Part shown: positions 51,520 to 60,437 of the stretch, piece by piece
Position numbering within the stretch: the first letter of the stretch is position 1
Layout: each line of letters begins with the position of its first letter
Assembly: GCF_046507575.1 (NCBI RefSeq)
Contig: NZ_JBKFEY010000003.1
Span: 1-64,000 of the forward strand
Direction of reading: 5' to 3'
Length of the DNA stretch: 64,000 bases
DNA from: Pontitalea aquivivens
GTDB taxonomy: Bacteria; Pseudomonadota; Alphaproteobacteria; Rhodobacterales; Rhodobacteraceae
Notes under the pieces: model-generated
The model's database searches: none
What the model was told of the DNA's origin: nothing
The model's input: only the letters and a program-made list of their open reading frames with translations
Made by a program: the position numbers and the translations under genes

Positions 51520-52437
51520 TCAGCGCGCCGCAACGCTGGCCCGGCAAACGCCTGCACCGGGAAGGCCATAGGCCTGCGCGGCCGTGCATTCTTCCCAGGT
51601 CCAGGCCGAAGGATCGGCGAACAACGCGCGCAACAGCCGGTTGGTCATCGCATGGCCGGCCCGGGTGCCGGTATAGCGGCCCAGAATCGGCGCGCCCGCC
51701 AGGGCCAGATCCCCCAGCGCATCCAGCATCTTGTGGCGCACCGCCTCATCGGCGTGCCGCAGACCACCCGGTGACAGCACACGATCGCCATCGACCACGA
51801 CGGCATTTTCATAAGTGCCGCCAAGGGCAAGCCCATTGGCGCGCATCGCCTCGACATCCGACTGACGGCAGAAGGTGCGGCTGTCGGCCAGTTCACGCAC
51901 AAAGGCGCCATTGGCCATGTTCAGCCGCTTGGCCTGGCGGCCGATCGCGGCATCGGCGAAATCGATGACGAAATCGATTTCCAGCGCCGGGGCCGGGTCC
52001 AGGCGGGCCACGGCCTCACCCTCATGCACCTCGACGGGTTTCAGAACGCGGATGGCGCGCAGCGGCGCATCCAGAAGGCGCAGGCCCCTGGCCTGAATCA
52101 CCGCGACGAAGGGCGCGGCAGATCCATCCAGGATCGGCACTTCGGGGCCGTCGATGTCGATCAGGGCGTTGTGCACCCCCGCGCCGACCAGGGCTGCCAT
52201 CACATGTTCGATCGTCGAGACGGAAACGCCATCGGCATTTTCCACCAGCGTGCACAGCCTGGACGGCGTCACCCTGTCCCACAGCGCAGGAATGCGCGGA
52301 TTGGCCGCGCGCACATCGGTGCGGCGAAAGACAACGCCATGATCGGCGGGCGCGGGGTGGATCACCATCCGCACGGGCTGGCCGGAATGCAGGCCAACGC
52401 CTTCAAACACTGCCGGGGAACCGATTGTCGTCTGCAC
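51520..52437 (-). CDS. lpxC: UDP-3-O-acyl-N-acetylglucosamine deacetylase
   Basis: The predicted 305-residue protein has the LpxC fold and zinc ligands: TIEHVMAALVG (H78), HKMLDALGDLAL (H and D) and the catalytic region with GHAMTNRLL. It performs the committed step of lipid A synthesis on the cytoplasmic face. GTG 52437 is taken as start because the family begins close to QTTI and AAAGGA lies just upstream; the longer frame adds an unrelated N-terminus. It lies between bamD and ftsZ, as usual, with a terminator separating it from ftsZ. Confidence 0.95.
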   Translation of the reverse strand: MQTTIGSPAVFEGVGLHSGQPVRMVIHPAPADHGVVFRRTDVRAANPRIPALWDRVTPSRLCTLVENADGVSVSTIEHVMAALVGAGVHNALIDIDGPEVPILDGSAAPFVAVIQARGLRLLDAPLRAIRVLKPVEVHEGEAVARLDPAPALEIDFVIDFADAAIGRQAKRLNMANGAFVRELADSRTFCRQSDVEAMRANGLALGGTYENAVVVDGDRVLSPGGLRHADEAVRHKMLDALGDLALAGAPILGRYTGTRAGHAMTNRLLRALFADPSAWTWEECTAAQAYGLPGAGVCRASVAAR

Positions 52438-52607
52438 TGCTGCGTCCTTTGTTTCACTTGCCGGTAGCCGGGCTGGCGGGCGGGCACCGAACCGCAGCAT
52501 CAGCTAAGCGCGCGGGGGTCGGTTAACAATTCACTCTTTGTAACGCATTGAAACAATTGCCGCCGGCTTGGGCGCAAGCCTGCCGATCATGGCGCAATGC
52601 ATTGATA

Positions 52608-52639
52608 TAAAAAGACAAAAGGCCGGGATTTCCCCGGCC
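52608..52639 (-). terminator. Intrinsic terminator after ftsZ
   Basis: GGCCGGG (52621-52627) and CCCGGCC (52633-52639) form a 7-base-pair stem with a five-base loop; on the minus strand a T-rich run (complement of 52610-52620) follows. It lies 24 bases after the ftsZ stop, separating ftsZ from lpxC transcription. lpxC must therefore have its own promoter in this gap of 225 bases, or be reached by read-through. Confidence 0.8.
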
Positions 52640-52662
52640 CTGTCTGGTCTTTTGTGAACGGA

Positions 52663-54315
52663 TCAGTTCGCCTGGCGCCGCAGGAACGCCGGGATTTCGA
52701 TCCGGTCCTGATCGGGATCGGCGGCCTGATCCTCATCATAGGCCTGATGCTGCTGGGCGACGGTGCGGGCCTGGGGTGCGGGCTGCGCGGCCTGCGGCGC
52801 GGCTTCGACGCCGTGGCCCGTCATCCGGTTGATCAGCGAATTGATGCCAAACCGCGGGCGTTCCGGCTGCGGCGCGTGCTGCGGCGCGGGCCGCTGGGCT
52901 GCAAGACCCGCCGCAAGCGGGCGCTGCTGCCCCGCAGCCGACGGGGCCTTGTTCACCGCCGCCTGCAGACGCTGCAGCGCCTCGGGCGAGGGGGTTCCCG
53001 GCGCGCGCGGGCGCGGCGCGACAAAGGCGCCCATGTCGTCTTCGGGCGGCAGGTCGCGCGCCATCGGCTGCGGCGCGGGCTGCGGACGATAGGCCGGGGG
53101 CGGCAGGTCATCGGCATGGGCCTGCGGGTGCGACGGGGCATGCGCGGGGGCGGGCTGAACCGGCGCCGCTTCGGGCGCGTCGAACAGCCCCCGTTCTTGC
53201 GCGACGGGCTGCTGCTGCACCGGCGCGACCGAGGCGGCCACCGGCTGCGTCACCGGTGCGGGTTCTGCCATCGGGGCCTCTTCGCGCGCCGCGGGGCGCA
53301 GCGGTTCGGACATCGGGCGGCGCGGCACCGGGATTTCCGAGGTCGCCGGGGCGGCGTCGATGCCGGTCGCCACGACCGATACGCGCATCTGCCCTTCCAT
53401 CGACGGGTCGAGCGTCGAGCCCACGATGATGTTGGCGTCGGGGTCCACTTCCTCGCGGATGCGGTTAGCGGCCTCGTCCAGTTCGAACAGCGTCAGGTCA
53501 TAGCCGCCGGTGATGTTGATCAGCACGCCCTTGGCGCCGCGCAGGCTGATTTCATCCAGCAACGGGTTGGCAATCGCCTTTTCGGCGGCCTGAATGGCGC
53601 GGTCGTCGCCATCGGCCTCGCCGGTGCCCATCATCGCCTTGCCCATTTCATCCATCACGGACCGCACATCGGCAAAGTCGAGGTTGATCAGGCCAGGACG
53701 GACCATCAGGTCGGAAATGCCCTTCACGCCCTGATACAGCACGTTGTCGGCCATGGCGAAGGCCTCGGTGAAGGTGGTGCGTTCGTTGGCCAGACGGAAC
53801 AGGTTCTGGTTCGGAATGATGATCAGGGTATCGACGACCTTCTGCAGCGCCTCAAGCCCCTCTTCGGCCTGACGCATCCGCTTGGTGCCCTCGAACTGGA
53901 ACGGCTTGGTCACAACGCCCACGGTCAGCACGCCCAGCTCGCGCGCGGCCTGCGCGATGATCGGGGCCGCACCGGTGCCGGTGCCGCCACCCATGCCAGC
54001 GGTGATGAAGCACATATGCGCGCCGGCCAGATGATCGACGATCTCCTCGATCGTCTCTTCCGCAGCGGCCGCCCCGACCGAGGGGCGCGCGCCCGCGCCC
54101 AGACCTTCGGTGACCTTGACGCCCATCTGGATACGGGCCGCCGCGCGCGACTGCTGCAGCGCCTGGGCATCGGTATTCGCCACCACGAACTCGACGCCTT
54201 CCAGCTGCTTTTCGATCATGTTGTTGACCGCGTTGCCGCCCGCCCCGCCGACGCCGAACACGGTGATCCGCGGCTTGAGGTCTTCGTGATCCGACATCAT
54301 CAGATTCAAGGTCAT
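52663..54315 (-). CDS. ftsZ: Cell division protein FtsZ
   Basis: The 550-residue protein is a tubulin-like GTPase with VFGVGGAGGNAVNNM, the nucleotide loop GGGTGTGAAPI and NVDFADVRSVM-type T7 segment (here NLDFADVRSVM). The GTPase core ends near 325, followed by about 195 residues rich in Pro, Ala and Gln and a conserved C-terminal peptide IEIPAFLRRQAN that binds FtsA and other partners. It forms the Z ring at midcell. Overall length is greater than the 380 or so residues of E. coli, all of it in the linker, which is normal for alphaproteobacteria. It follows ftsA after 207 bases and ends in a terminator. Confidence 0.97.
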   Translation of the reverse strand: MTLNLMMSDHEDLKPRITVFGVGGAGGNAVNNMIEKQLEGVEFVVANTDAQALQQSRAAARIQMGVKVTEGLGAGARPSVGAAAAEETIEEIVDHLAGAHMCFITAGMGGGTGTGAAPIIAQAARELGVLTVGVVTKPFQFEGTKRMRQAEEGLEALQKVVDTLIIIPNQNLFRLANERTTFTEAFAMADNVLYQGVKGISDLMVRPGLINLDFADVRSVMDEMGKAMMGTGEADGDDRAIQAAEKAIANPLLDEISLRGAKGVLINITGGYDLTLFELDEAANRIREEVDPDANIIVGSTLDPSMEGQMRVSVVATGIDAAPATSEIPVPRRPMSEPLRPAAREEAPMAEPAPVTQPVAASVAPVQQQPVAQERGLFDAPEAAPVQPAPAHAPSHPQAHADDLPPPAYRPQPAPQPMARDLPPEDDMGAFVAPRPRAPGTPSPEALQRLQAAVNKAPSAAGQQRPLAAGLAAQRPAPQHAPQPERPRFGINSLINRMTGHGVEAAPQAAQPAPQARTVAQQHQAYDEDQAADPDQDRIEIPAFLRRQAN

Positions 54316-54522
54316 TGGTTTCCGCCTGTGATGTTGTTCGGCCCCTGTCCCGAGCCGGTTTCCCTGAAAATTAGGGTGATTTTAGCCTTTATTCCGTGGA
54401 ACGTCACCAGAAAAACACAGTTACCCCACAAAATCTGGAAGGCGGAAAACCGCCGCAAGCGGTATTTCGCGCATGACGCAGCATCTGGTGGAAACGATTC
54501 GCATCCACCGCAGCAACTGGGT

Positions 54523-55857
54523 TCACCAATTGTCGCGGAACCAGCGCATCGCACGCTTGAGCGAGCGGGCCGGATAGCGTTCGGCGGGGATTTCGAAATC
54601 CCACCATTCGTCCTGCGGATGGGCGGCAAACAGCGCCAGCCCCACCGCGCTGGCAAAGCCCGCCCCGGTCGCGGCCTGCGGCAGGCCCTGCACCCGCAGC
54701 GGCCGCCCCAGACGCACGTTCTGGCCCAGGATGCGCGCCGCCAGCCCGTCCAGCCCCGGGATCTGGCTGGCCCCGCCCGTCAGCACGATCTGCTGGCTGG
54801 GCAGATGGTCAAAGCCCGCCGCATCCAGGATCGCGCGCACCTCTTCCAGGATTTCCTCGACACGCGGGCGCATGATCCCGATCAGCTCGGTCCGGCTGAT
54901 CTGGCGGCGGTCCTTTTCCCAGTCGCCCGAATTGCCCGACAGCTCGATCATCTCGCGGTCGTCCATGCCGGTGGCATAGACCCCGCCGTGAAAGGTCTTG
55001 ATGCGTTCGGCCAGCGCCATCGGCGCCTGCAGCCCCGCGGCGATGTCCTTGGTCACCAGATCGCCCCCCATGCGCACCGCATCGGCAAAGATCATGTGCT
55101 TTTTCATGAAGATCGACACCCCCGTGGCGCCACCACCCATGTCGATGCAGGCCGCGCCCAGTTCCTGTTCATCCTCGACCAGGCTTGCGATCCCCGAGAC
55201 ATAGGCGGATGAAGCCACCCCCGCCAGTTCCAGATCGCAGCGCCGGATCACATGGATCAGGTTCTGCACCGCATCGGCCTCGATCGTCAGCATGTGCATG
55301 TCCACCGCCAGCCGGTGCCCCACCTGCCCGCGCGGATCGCCAAGCCCGGTGCGGTGGTCCAGCGTAAAGTTCACCGGCTGGGCGTGCAGCACCTCGCGTC
55401 CGGGGCCGATGTCGGGCATGTCGCAGGCTGCCAGCACGCGCGCCACATCCTGTTCGCTGACATGACCGTCGTTCAGCGCGACATCGCCCGCCAGCCCATA
55501 GCTGCGCGGCCCCGCGCCGGAAAAACAGGCAATGACGTGATCGACCCGCGTATTGGCCATCTTCTGCGCGGCCTGCACCGCGGTGCGGATCGCGCGTTCG
55601 GTTTCGGCCATCGCGTCGATTTCACCAAAGCGCACCCCGCGCGACCGGGTCGTGGCCGCGCCGATCACCCGAAAACCCGCCTGCCCCGCCAGGGGACCCA
55701 GCCCGTCGCCCTTGCGCATCGCATCGGCGCCGTCAAAGCGCAGCACCAGACAGGCGATCTTGGATGTGCCGACATCCAGAATGGCGATCACGCCGCGCTG
55801 CATCGCAGTCTTGCGCATGTTGCGCATCGCGCGCTGGAATTCGTAAAGGTCAGTCAT
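54523..55857 (-). CDS. ftsA: Cell division protein FtsA
   Basis: The 444-residue protein is an actin-fold ATPase: AILDVGTSKIACLVLRF (phosphate 1), the SHS2/1C region, and IDMGGGATGVSIF (phosphate 2). It tethers FtsZ to the membrane through a C-terminal amphipathic helix ending in FRDNW-type residues (RWFRDNW). It overlaps the ftsQ gene by four bases and precedes ftsZ. Confidence 0.95.
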   Translation of the reverse strand: MTDLYEFQRAMRNMRKTAMQRGVIAILDVGTSKIACLVLRFDGADAMRKGDGLGPLAGQAGFRVIGAATTRSRGVRFGEIDAMAETERAIRTAVQAAQKMANTRVDHVIACFSGAGPRSYGLAGDVALNDGHVSEQDVARVLAACDMPDIGPGREVLHAQPVNFTLDHRTGLGDPRGQVGHRLAVDMHMLTIEADAVQNLIHVIRRCDLELAGVASSAYVSGIASLVEDEQELGAACIDMGGGATGVSIFMKKHMIFADAVRMGGDLVTKDIAAGLQAPMALAERIKTFHGGVYATGMDDREMIELSGNSGDWEKDRRQISRTELIGIMRPRVEEILEEVRAILDAAGFDHLPSQQIVLTGGASQIPGLDGLAARILGQNVRLGRPLRVQGLPQAATGAGFASAVGLALFAAHPQDEWWDFEIPAERYPARSLKRAMRWFRDNW

Positions 55858-56822
55858 CGTACAGCCCTCGCCTTCGTGTCCGGGCCGGTGATCCTGCGGA
55901 ATTCCTCCAGAGCGGCGGCGGAAAGGCGGATCGTGGGCCGGGTTTCGTTGCGCATGTCCAGATGGGTAAAATCGCGGTCCAGAATGTCTTCGGCGGCATC
56001 CAGCGCCAGCACGCGTTCGATCGCACGCACCGGGTTCTGGTCGGGCAACAGAATGCGCTGGTCGCGTTCCAGCACCAGATCCCAGCGCCGTTCGCCCACC
56101 CGCACCAGACCGCGCGCCCGCGGCAGGATCGGGGCGGCGGCGGCCAGCACGGCCAGCGCCTCGGGCACGGCACGGTCGGCGCCCACACCCGCGATCAGCG
56201 CCAGGTCGGGGCGCGCCTCACGCGCGATCAGCGTGGCGACGCGGTGACCCGTCGCATCCAGCATCTCAAGGCCCGTGGGCGCGCGCCACAGGATCGCGGG
56301 GACGCGTTCGGTCACCGCCGCCTCAAGCACGCCGCCGGGGCGGATCATCAGCCCGACATCGGCCACAGCATCCAGCCGCCGGATCATCGCGCGGAACGCG
56401 TCCAGATCGATCGCGAAGGACGAGGCCGGCAGCTGCACCGGCAGCATCGCCCGGATCGCGGCATCGACCTCGGGGCTGGCGCCCTCGATCTTCAGCAGGC
56501 CGACCATGAATTCGGGGCGGTTCTGGATCGACAGCTTGATGTCTTCATAGGTCGCGGCCAGATCGGCGCGGCGCCCCTCATCGCCCAGCCAGATGCCCAG
56601 ACCCAGCACCACGGCAAAGACCGGCAGACCGATGCGGGTCAGCGCGCGCACGACAGGCGTCAGCCACAGCCGTTGCAACCGATAAGCCAGGCGCGACGGC
56701 GCGGGGTCACGGCGCGGCGGGCGCGGGGCGGCGGCGGCCATCTGCGGTGCGCGCGGGGCCGCGCCCGGACGGGGTTCAGCGCGCAACTGCGGCCGCGGGG
56801 GCGGGGCACCTAGCGGTCGCAT
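55854..56822 (-). CDS. ftsQ: Cell division protein FtsQ
   Basis: The predicted 322-residue protein has a proline/arginine-rich cytoplasmic N-terminus (about 1-55), one membrane segment (about 70-95, VRALTRIGLPVFAVVLGLGIWLG), a POTRA-like domain and the C-terminal FtsQ domain. It scaffolds FtsB/FtsL in the divisome. ATG 56822 is chosen; it overlaps the ddl stop. The gene lies between ddl and ftsA. Confidence 0.93.
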   Translation of the reverse strand: MRPLGAPPPRPQLRAEPRPGAAPRAPQMAAAAPRPPRRDPAPSRLAYRLQRLWLTPVVRALTRIGLPVFAVVLGLGIWLGDEGRRADLAATYEDIKLSIQNRPEFMVGLLKIEGASPEVDAAIRAMLPVQLPASSFAIDLDAFRAMIRRLDAVADVGLMIRPGGVLEAAVTERVPAILWRAPTGLEMLDATGHRVATLIAREARPDLALIAGVGADRAVPEALAVLAAAAPILPRARGLVRVGERRWDLVLERDQRILLPDQNPVRAIERVLALDAAEDILDRDFTHLDMRNETRPTIRLSAAALEEFRRITGPDTKARAVR

Positions 56823-57733
56823 GAAGCATCCTCGACGATCCAGCGGCACAGGTCGGGGAAACCGATCCCCATATGCGCCGCCTGTTCGGGCAACAGCGAC
56901 GTCGGCGTCATTCCCGGCTGGGTATTGGTTTCCAGCAGCACAAGACCCGCCGGACCGCGCGCCTCATCCCAGCGGAAATCGGTGCGCGACAGGCCCCGGC
57001 ACCCCAGCGCGCGATGGGCGCGCAGGGCATGGTCCAGACAAGCCGCGGTGATCGCGGGCGGCAGATCGGCGGGCAGCACATGGCGTGACCCGCCGGGGCT
57101 GTATTTCGCGTCGTAATCATACCAGCCGGTGGTCTGGATCTCGGTCACGCACAGGGCCCGATCGCCCATGACGGAACAGGTCAGCTCTCGTCCGGGGGCA
57201 TAGCTTTCCACCATCACCATCTGCGGCATTTCATCGGACAGCTGCGGCGGGCGGTTCGCGCCGTCCAGCACCAGATAGACCCCGACCGAGGACCCCTCGT
57301 TGTTGGGCTTGACCACATAGGGCGCGGGCAGGACATGGCGGGCCATCACCTCGGCCCTGGGCGCCAGCACGCTTTGCACCACCGGCAGGCCGGCAGCACG
57401 GAAGACATCCTTGGCGCGGGTCTTGTCCATCGCCAGCGCCGAGGCCAGAACACCCGAATGCGTATAGGGAATGCGCAGCCATTCCAGCAGGCCCTGCACA
57501 CAGCCATCCTCGCCCCAGCGGCCATGCAGGGCGTTGAAGACCACATCGGGCCGGATTTCGGCAAGGCGCACGGCCAGATCGGGGCCGGCATCGACCTCGA
57601 CCACCTCATAGCCCGCCACCCGCAGCGCCCGGGCGCATTCGCGCCCCGAAGACAGGGACACCGCCCGCTCTGCCGAGGGGCCGCCCATCAAAACCGCCAC
57701 ACGGTGGGCTGCCCTGCTCGACACACCCGCCAC
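56810..57733 (-). CDS. ddl: D-alanine-D-alanine ligase
   Basis: The 307-residue protein is an ATP-grasp enzyme: RVAVLMGGPSAERAVSLSSG, ALHGRWGEDGCVQGLLE, PYVVKPNNEGSSVG (ATP-binding lysine), and a C-terminal ETNTQPGMTPTSLLPEQA. It joins two D-alanines for peptidoglycan precursor synthesis. It lies directly after murB (31-base gap) and overlaps ftsQ by 13 bases. Confidence 0.96.
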   Translation of the reverse strand: MAGVSSRAAHRVAVLMGGPSAERAVSLSSGRECARALRVAGYEVVEVDAGPDLAVRLAEIRPDVVFNALHGRWGEDGCVQGLLEWLRIPYTHSGVLASALAMDKTRAKDVFRAAGLPVVQSVLAPRAEVMARHVLPAPYVVKPNNEGSSVGVYLVLDGANRPPQLSDEMPQMVMVESYAPGRELTCSVMGDRALCVTEIQTTGWYDYDAKYSPGGSRHVLPADLPPAITAACLDHALRAHRALGCRGLSRTDFRWDEARGPAGLVLLETNTQPGMTPTSLLPEQAAHMGIGFPDLCRWIVEDASCDR

Positions 57734-57764
57734 TTTCGCCTCTTCCCGGGGTTATCCCCGTGGA

Positions 57765-58724
57765 TTATTGATCTTTTTCTGCCGTATCAGGCGCCGCAAA
57801 ATCGCCGATGCGCATGATTTCCCACTCTAGCGAAATTCCCTGCGTCTGCAAAACCTTTTTGCGCACCTCTTCGCCAAGCGTCTCAAGGTCGGCGGCGGTG
57901 GCGCCGCCCGCGTTGATCAGAAAGTTGGAATGCATTTCCGACATCTGCGCGCCGCCGCGCCGCGCGCCGCGCATACCCGCCTTGTCGATCACCGCCCAGG
58001 CCTTCAGATCATGCACATCATCGGCCCGGCCCGTCGAGGAATAGCCCGCCGGATTGCGAAAGGTGGACCCGGCGGACCGTTCGCGCGTGGGCTGGCTGGC
58101 ATCGCGGCGGGCGATCTGGCCGGTCATCTTCGCCTCCAGCGCGGCCGGGTCGCCCGGTGTGCCTTCGAACACCGCCTCGACCAGCACCCAGCCCTCGGGC
58201 AGGTGGCTTTGGCGATAGGACAGGCGCAGATCGGCGGGGGTCAGCGTCACCGCCTGCCCCGCGCGGGTGATCGCCCGGACCGCGATCAGATGGTCGGCGA
58301 CATATTCGCCATAGCACCCCGCATTCATCCGCACCGCGCCGCCGATGCTGCCCGGAATGGTGCGCAGGAAGGTCAGGTCCACCCCCGCCTCGGCGGCGCG
58401 GCGCGCGACATGGGCATCCAGCGCCGCCGCCCCCGCCGTCACCCGGCTGCCCGCAACGGTGATACCGTTGAAGCCCCGCCCCAGCCGGATCACCACCGCG
58501 CGCAGACCGCCATCGCGCACGATCAGGTTGGACCCCACCCCCATCGGAAACACCGCCACGCCCGGATCCAGCGCCGCCAGGAACGCGGCCAGATCGGCCT
58601 CATCCGCGGGCTGGAACAGCCAGTCCGCCGGGCCACCCACGCGCAGCCAGGTCAGATCGGCCAGTGGCCGGTTCGGGGTCAGCACCCCGCGGGGGGTGAA
58701 TTCGGTGGCAAACAGCGTATCCAT
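57765..58724 (-). CDS. murB: UDP-N-acetylenolpyruvoylglucosamine reductase
   Basis: The 319-residue FAD enzyme shows TWLRVGGPADWL near the start, VFPMGVGSNLIVRDGG, IPGSIGGAVRMNAGCYG and the catalytic serine segment RSAGSTFRNPAG, with the acidic residue in NAGGATAADLETLG near the end. It reduces UDP-GlcNAc-enolpyruvate to UDP-MurNAc. It lies 38 bases from the DUF2484 gene upstream. Confidence 0.97.
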   Translation of the reverse strand: MDTLFATEFTPRGVLTPNRPLADLTWLRVGGPADWLFQPADEADLAAFLAALDPGVAVFPMGVGSNLIVRDGGLRAVVIRLGRGFNGITVAGSRVTAGAAALDAHVARRAAEAGVDLTFLRTIPGSIGGAVRMNAGCYGEYVADHLIAVRAITRAGQAVTLTPADLRLSYRQSHLPEGWVLVEAVFEGTPGDPAALEAKMTGQIARRDASQPTRERSAGSTFRNPAGYSSTGRADDVHDLKAWAVIDKAGMRGARRGGAQMSEMHSNFLINAGGATAADLETLGEEVRKKVLQTQGISLEWEIMRIGDFAAPDTAEKDQ

Positions 58725-58762
58725 GGCCGGGGTCTAATCCGGCCCGCGCGGGGGCGCAAGCG

Positions 58763-59014
58763 TCACTCGGCCGGGTCGGGCTGGCACAGGCGCCGCATCA
58801 GGTGGATCAGCGGCCAGCGCAGCACGCTCATGCCGCCGATCAGCACCGCCAGCCCCCAGACCGGGCCGTTTTCATAGGTGACCCAACCCAGGATCGGCAC
58901 GCCCGATGCGATCAGCGCCCAGGCCGCGCGCCAGTGAAACCGGGCCGGGGCAAGCGCGATCAGCATGGCCAGCACCGTCCAGAGGCATGCGGCAAGAAGC
59001 GACGGCGTCACCAT
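58763..59014 (-). CDS. DUF2484 family small membrane protein
   Basis: The 83-residue protein has about three hydrophobic segments (LLAACLWTVLAMLIALAP, WALIASGVPILGWVTYE, GLAVLIGGMSVLRWPLIHL) and ends in a short polar tail. It matches DUF2484, found inside the cell-wall gene cluster of Rhodobacterales. No function is established. It lies between murC and murB, four bases after the murC stop, and must be co-transcribed with them. Confidence 0.85.
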   Translation of the reverse strand: MVTPSLLAACLWTVLAMLIALAPARFHWRAAWALIASGVPILGWVTYENGPVWGLAVLIGGMSVLRWPLIHLMRRLCQPDPAE

Positions 59015-59018
59015 CCGA

Positions 59019-60437
59019 TCAGGTCAGCTTCGCGATCAGGCCGTGCGCCCAGGCCGAAATCGTGCCCGCGCCCAGACACACGACGATATCGCCCGGCCGG
59101 GCCTGTTCGCGCACCAGGCGCGCCAGATCCTCTTCATGCAACAGCGCGCGGGCATGGCGATGGCCGTGCCGGATCAGCCCGGCCACCAGATCATCGCGCG
59201 AAGCGCCGGGAATGGGCTCTTCGCCCGCCGCATAGACATCGGCAATGGCGACCACGTCGGCCTCGTTGAAGGCGGTGCAGAAATCCTCGAACAGGCTGGA
59301 CAGGCGGGTGTAGCGGTGTGGCTGATGCACGGCGATGACGCGCGCGCCGGGCTGGCCCGATACCGCCTGCCGCGCGGCTTTCAGCACGGCGGCGATTTCC
59401 ACCGGATGGTGGCCGTAATCGTCGATGATGCTGACACCGCCCAGCACCTCGCCCAGCCTGGTAAAGCGCCGGTTCACGCCGCCGAAACCGGCCAGCGCCT
59501 CGCGGATTTCCGCGCGCTTCATGCCCAGATGGCGCGCCACCGCAACCGCCGCCAACGCGTTCGAGACGTTGTGATCGCCCGGCATCGGCAGGGAACAGTT
59601 TTCAATTTTCGAACCTTCGCCCTCGGATTGCAGCAGAATATCGAAGAAAGCCTTGCCCTGTTCGAACCGCAGGTTGACCGCGCGCACATCGGCCTGGGCA
59701 TTGAAGCCAAAGGTCACGACGCGGCGGTCGGTCAGCTTGCCCACCAGCGCCTGCACCTCGGCATTGTCGGTGCAGCAGACCGCCAGACCGTAGAAGGGAA
59801 TATTCGAGACAAAATCGTAAAAACCCTTGCGCAGCGCATCGAAGCTGCCCCAGTGCTCCATGTGTTCGGGGTCGATGTTCGTCACGATGGCGATCGTCGC
59901 GGGCAGCCGGTTGAAGCTGCCGTCGGATTCGTCGGCCTCGACCACCATCCATTCGCCCGCCCCGGCCCGCGCGTTTGATCCATAGGCATGGATCACGCCG
60001 CCGTTGATCACGGTGGGGTCAAACCCGCCCTTGTCCAGCAGCGTGGCCACCATCGTCGTTGTCGTGGTCTTGCCATGCGTGCCCGCGACCGCGATGTTGG
60101 ACCGCAGCCGCATCAGTTCGGCCAGCATCTCGGCCCGGCGCACCACGGGCAGGCCGCGCCGGCGCGCTTCCTCCAGTTCGGGGTTGCCGGCCTTGATTGC
60201 CGAGGAAATCACCACCACCGCCGCATCGCCCAGGTTTTCCACGCGCTGGCCCTCGAACACCGTCGCGCCCAGTTGCACCAGCCGGTCGGTGATCTTGCTG
60301 GCCTTGGCGTCGGACCCCTGCACCGTGAAGCCCTGGGTCATCAGCACCTCGGCGATGCCCGACATGCCGATGCCGCCGATCCCGACAAAGTGGATGGGGC
60401 CCAGTTCCCCGGGAAGTTTCGTAGCGGCTGCGTTCAT
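59019..60437 (-). CDS. murC: UDP-N-acetylmuramate-L-alanine ligase
   Basis: The 472-residue protein has the Mur ligase layout: HFVGIGGIGMSGIAEVL (UDP-sugar binding), AGTHGKTTTT (P-loop near 114), NIDPEHMEHW and the late DDYGHHPVEI. It adds L-alanine to UDP-MurNAc. Its start overlaps the murG stop by four bases; the DUF2484 gene follows. Confidence 0.97.
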   Translation of the reverse strand: MNAAATKLPGELGPIHFVGIGGIGMSGIAEVLMTQGFTVQGSDAKASKITDRLVQLGATVFEGQRVENLGDAAVVVISSAIKAGNPELEEARRRGLPVVRRAEMLAELMRLRSNIAVAGTHGKTTTTTMVATLLDKGGFDPTVINGGVIHAYGSNARAGAGEWMVVEADESDGSFNRLPATIAIVTNIDPEHMEHWGSFDALRKGFYDFVSNIPFYGLAVCCTDNAEVQALVGKLTDRRVVTFGFNAQADVRAVNLRFEQGKAFFDILLQSEGEGSKIENCSLPMPGDHNVSNALAAVAVARHLGMKRAEIREALAGFGGVNRRFTRLGEVLGGVSIIDDYGHHPVEIAAVLKAARQAVSGQPGARVIAVHQPHRYTRLSSLFEDFCTAFNEADVVAIADVYAAGEEPIPGASRDDLVAGLIRHGHRHARALLHEEDLARLVREQARPGDIVVCLGAGTISAWAHGLIAKLT

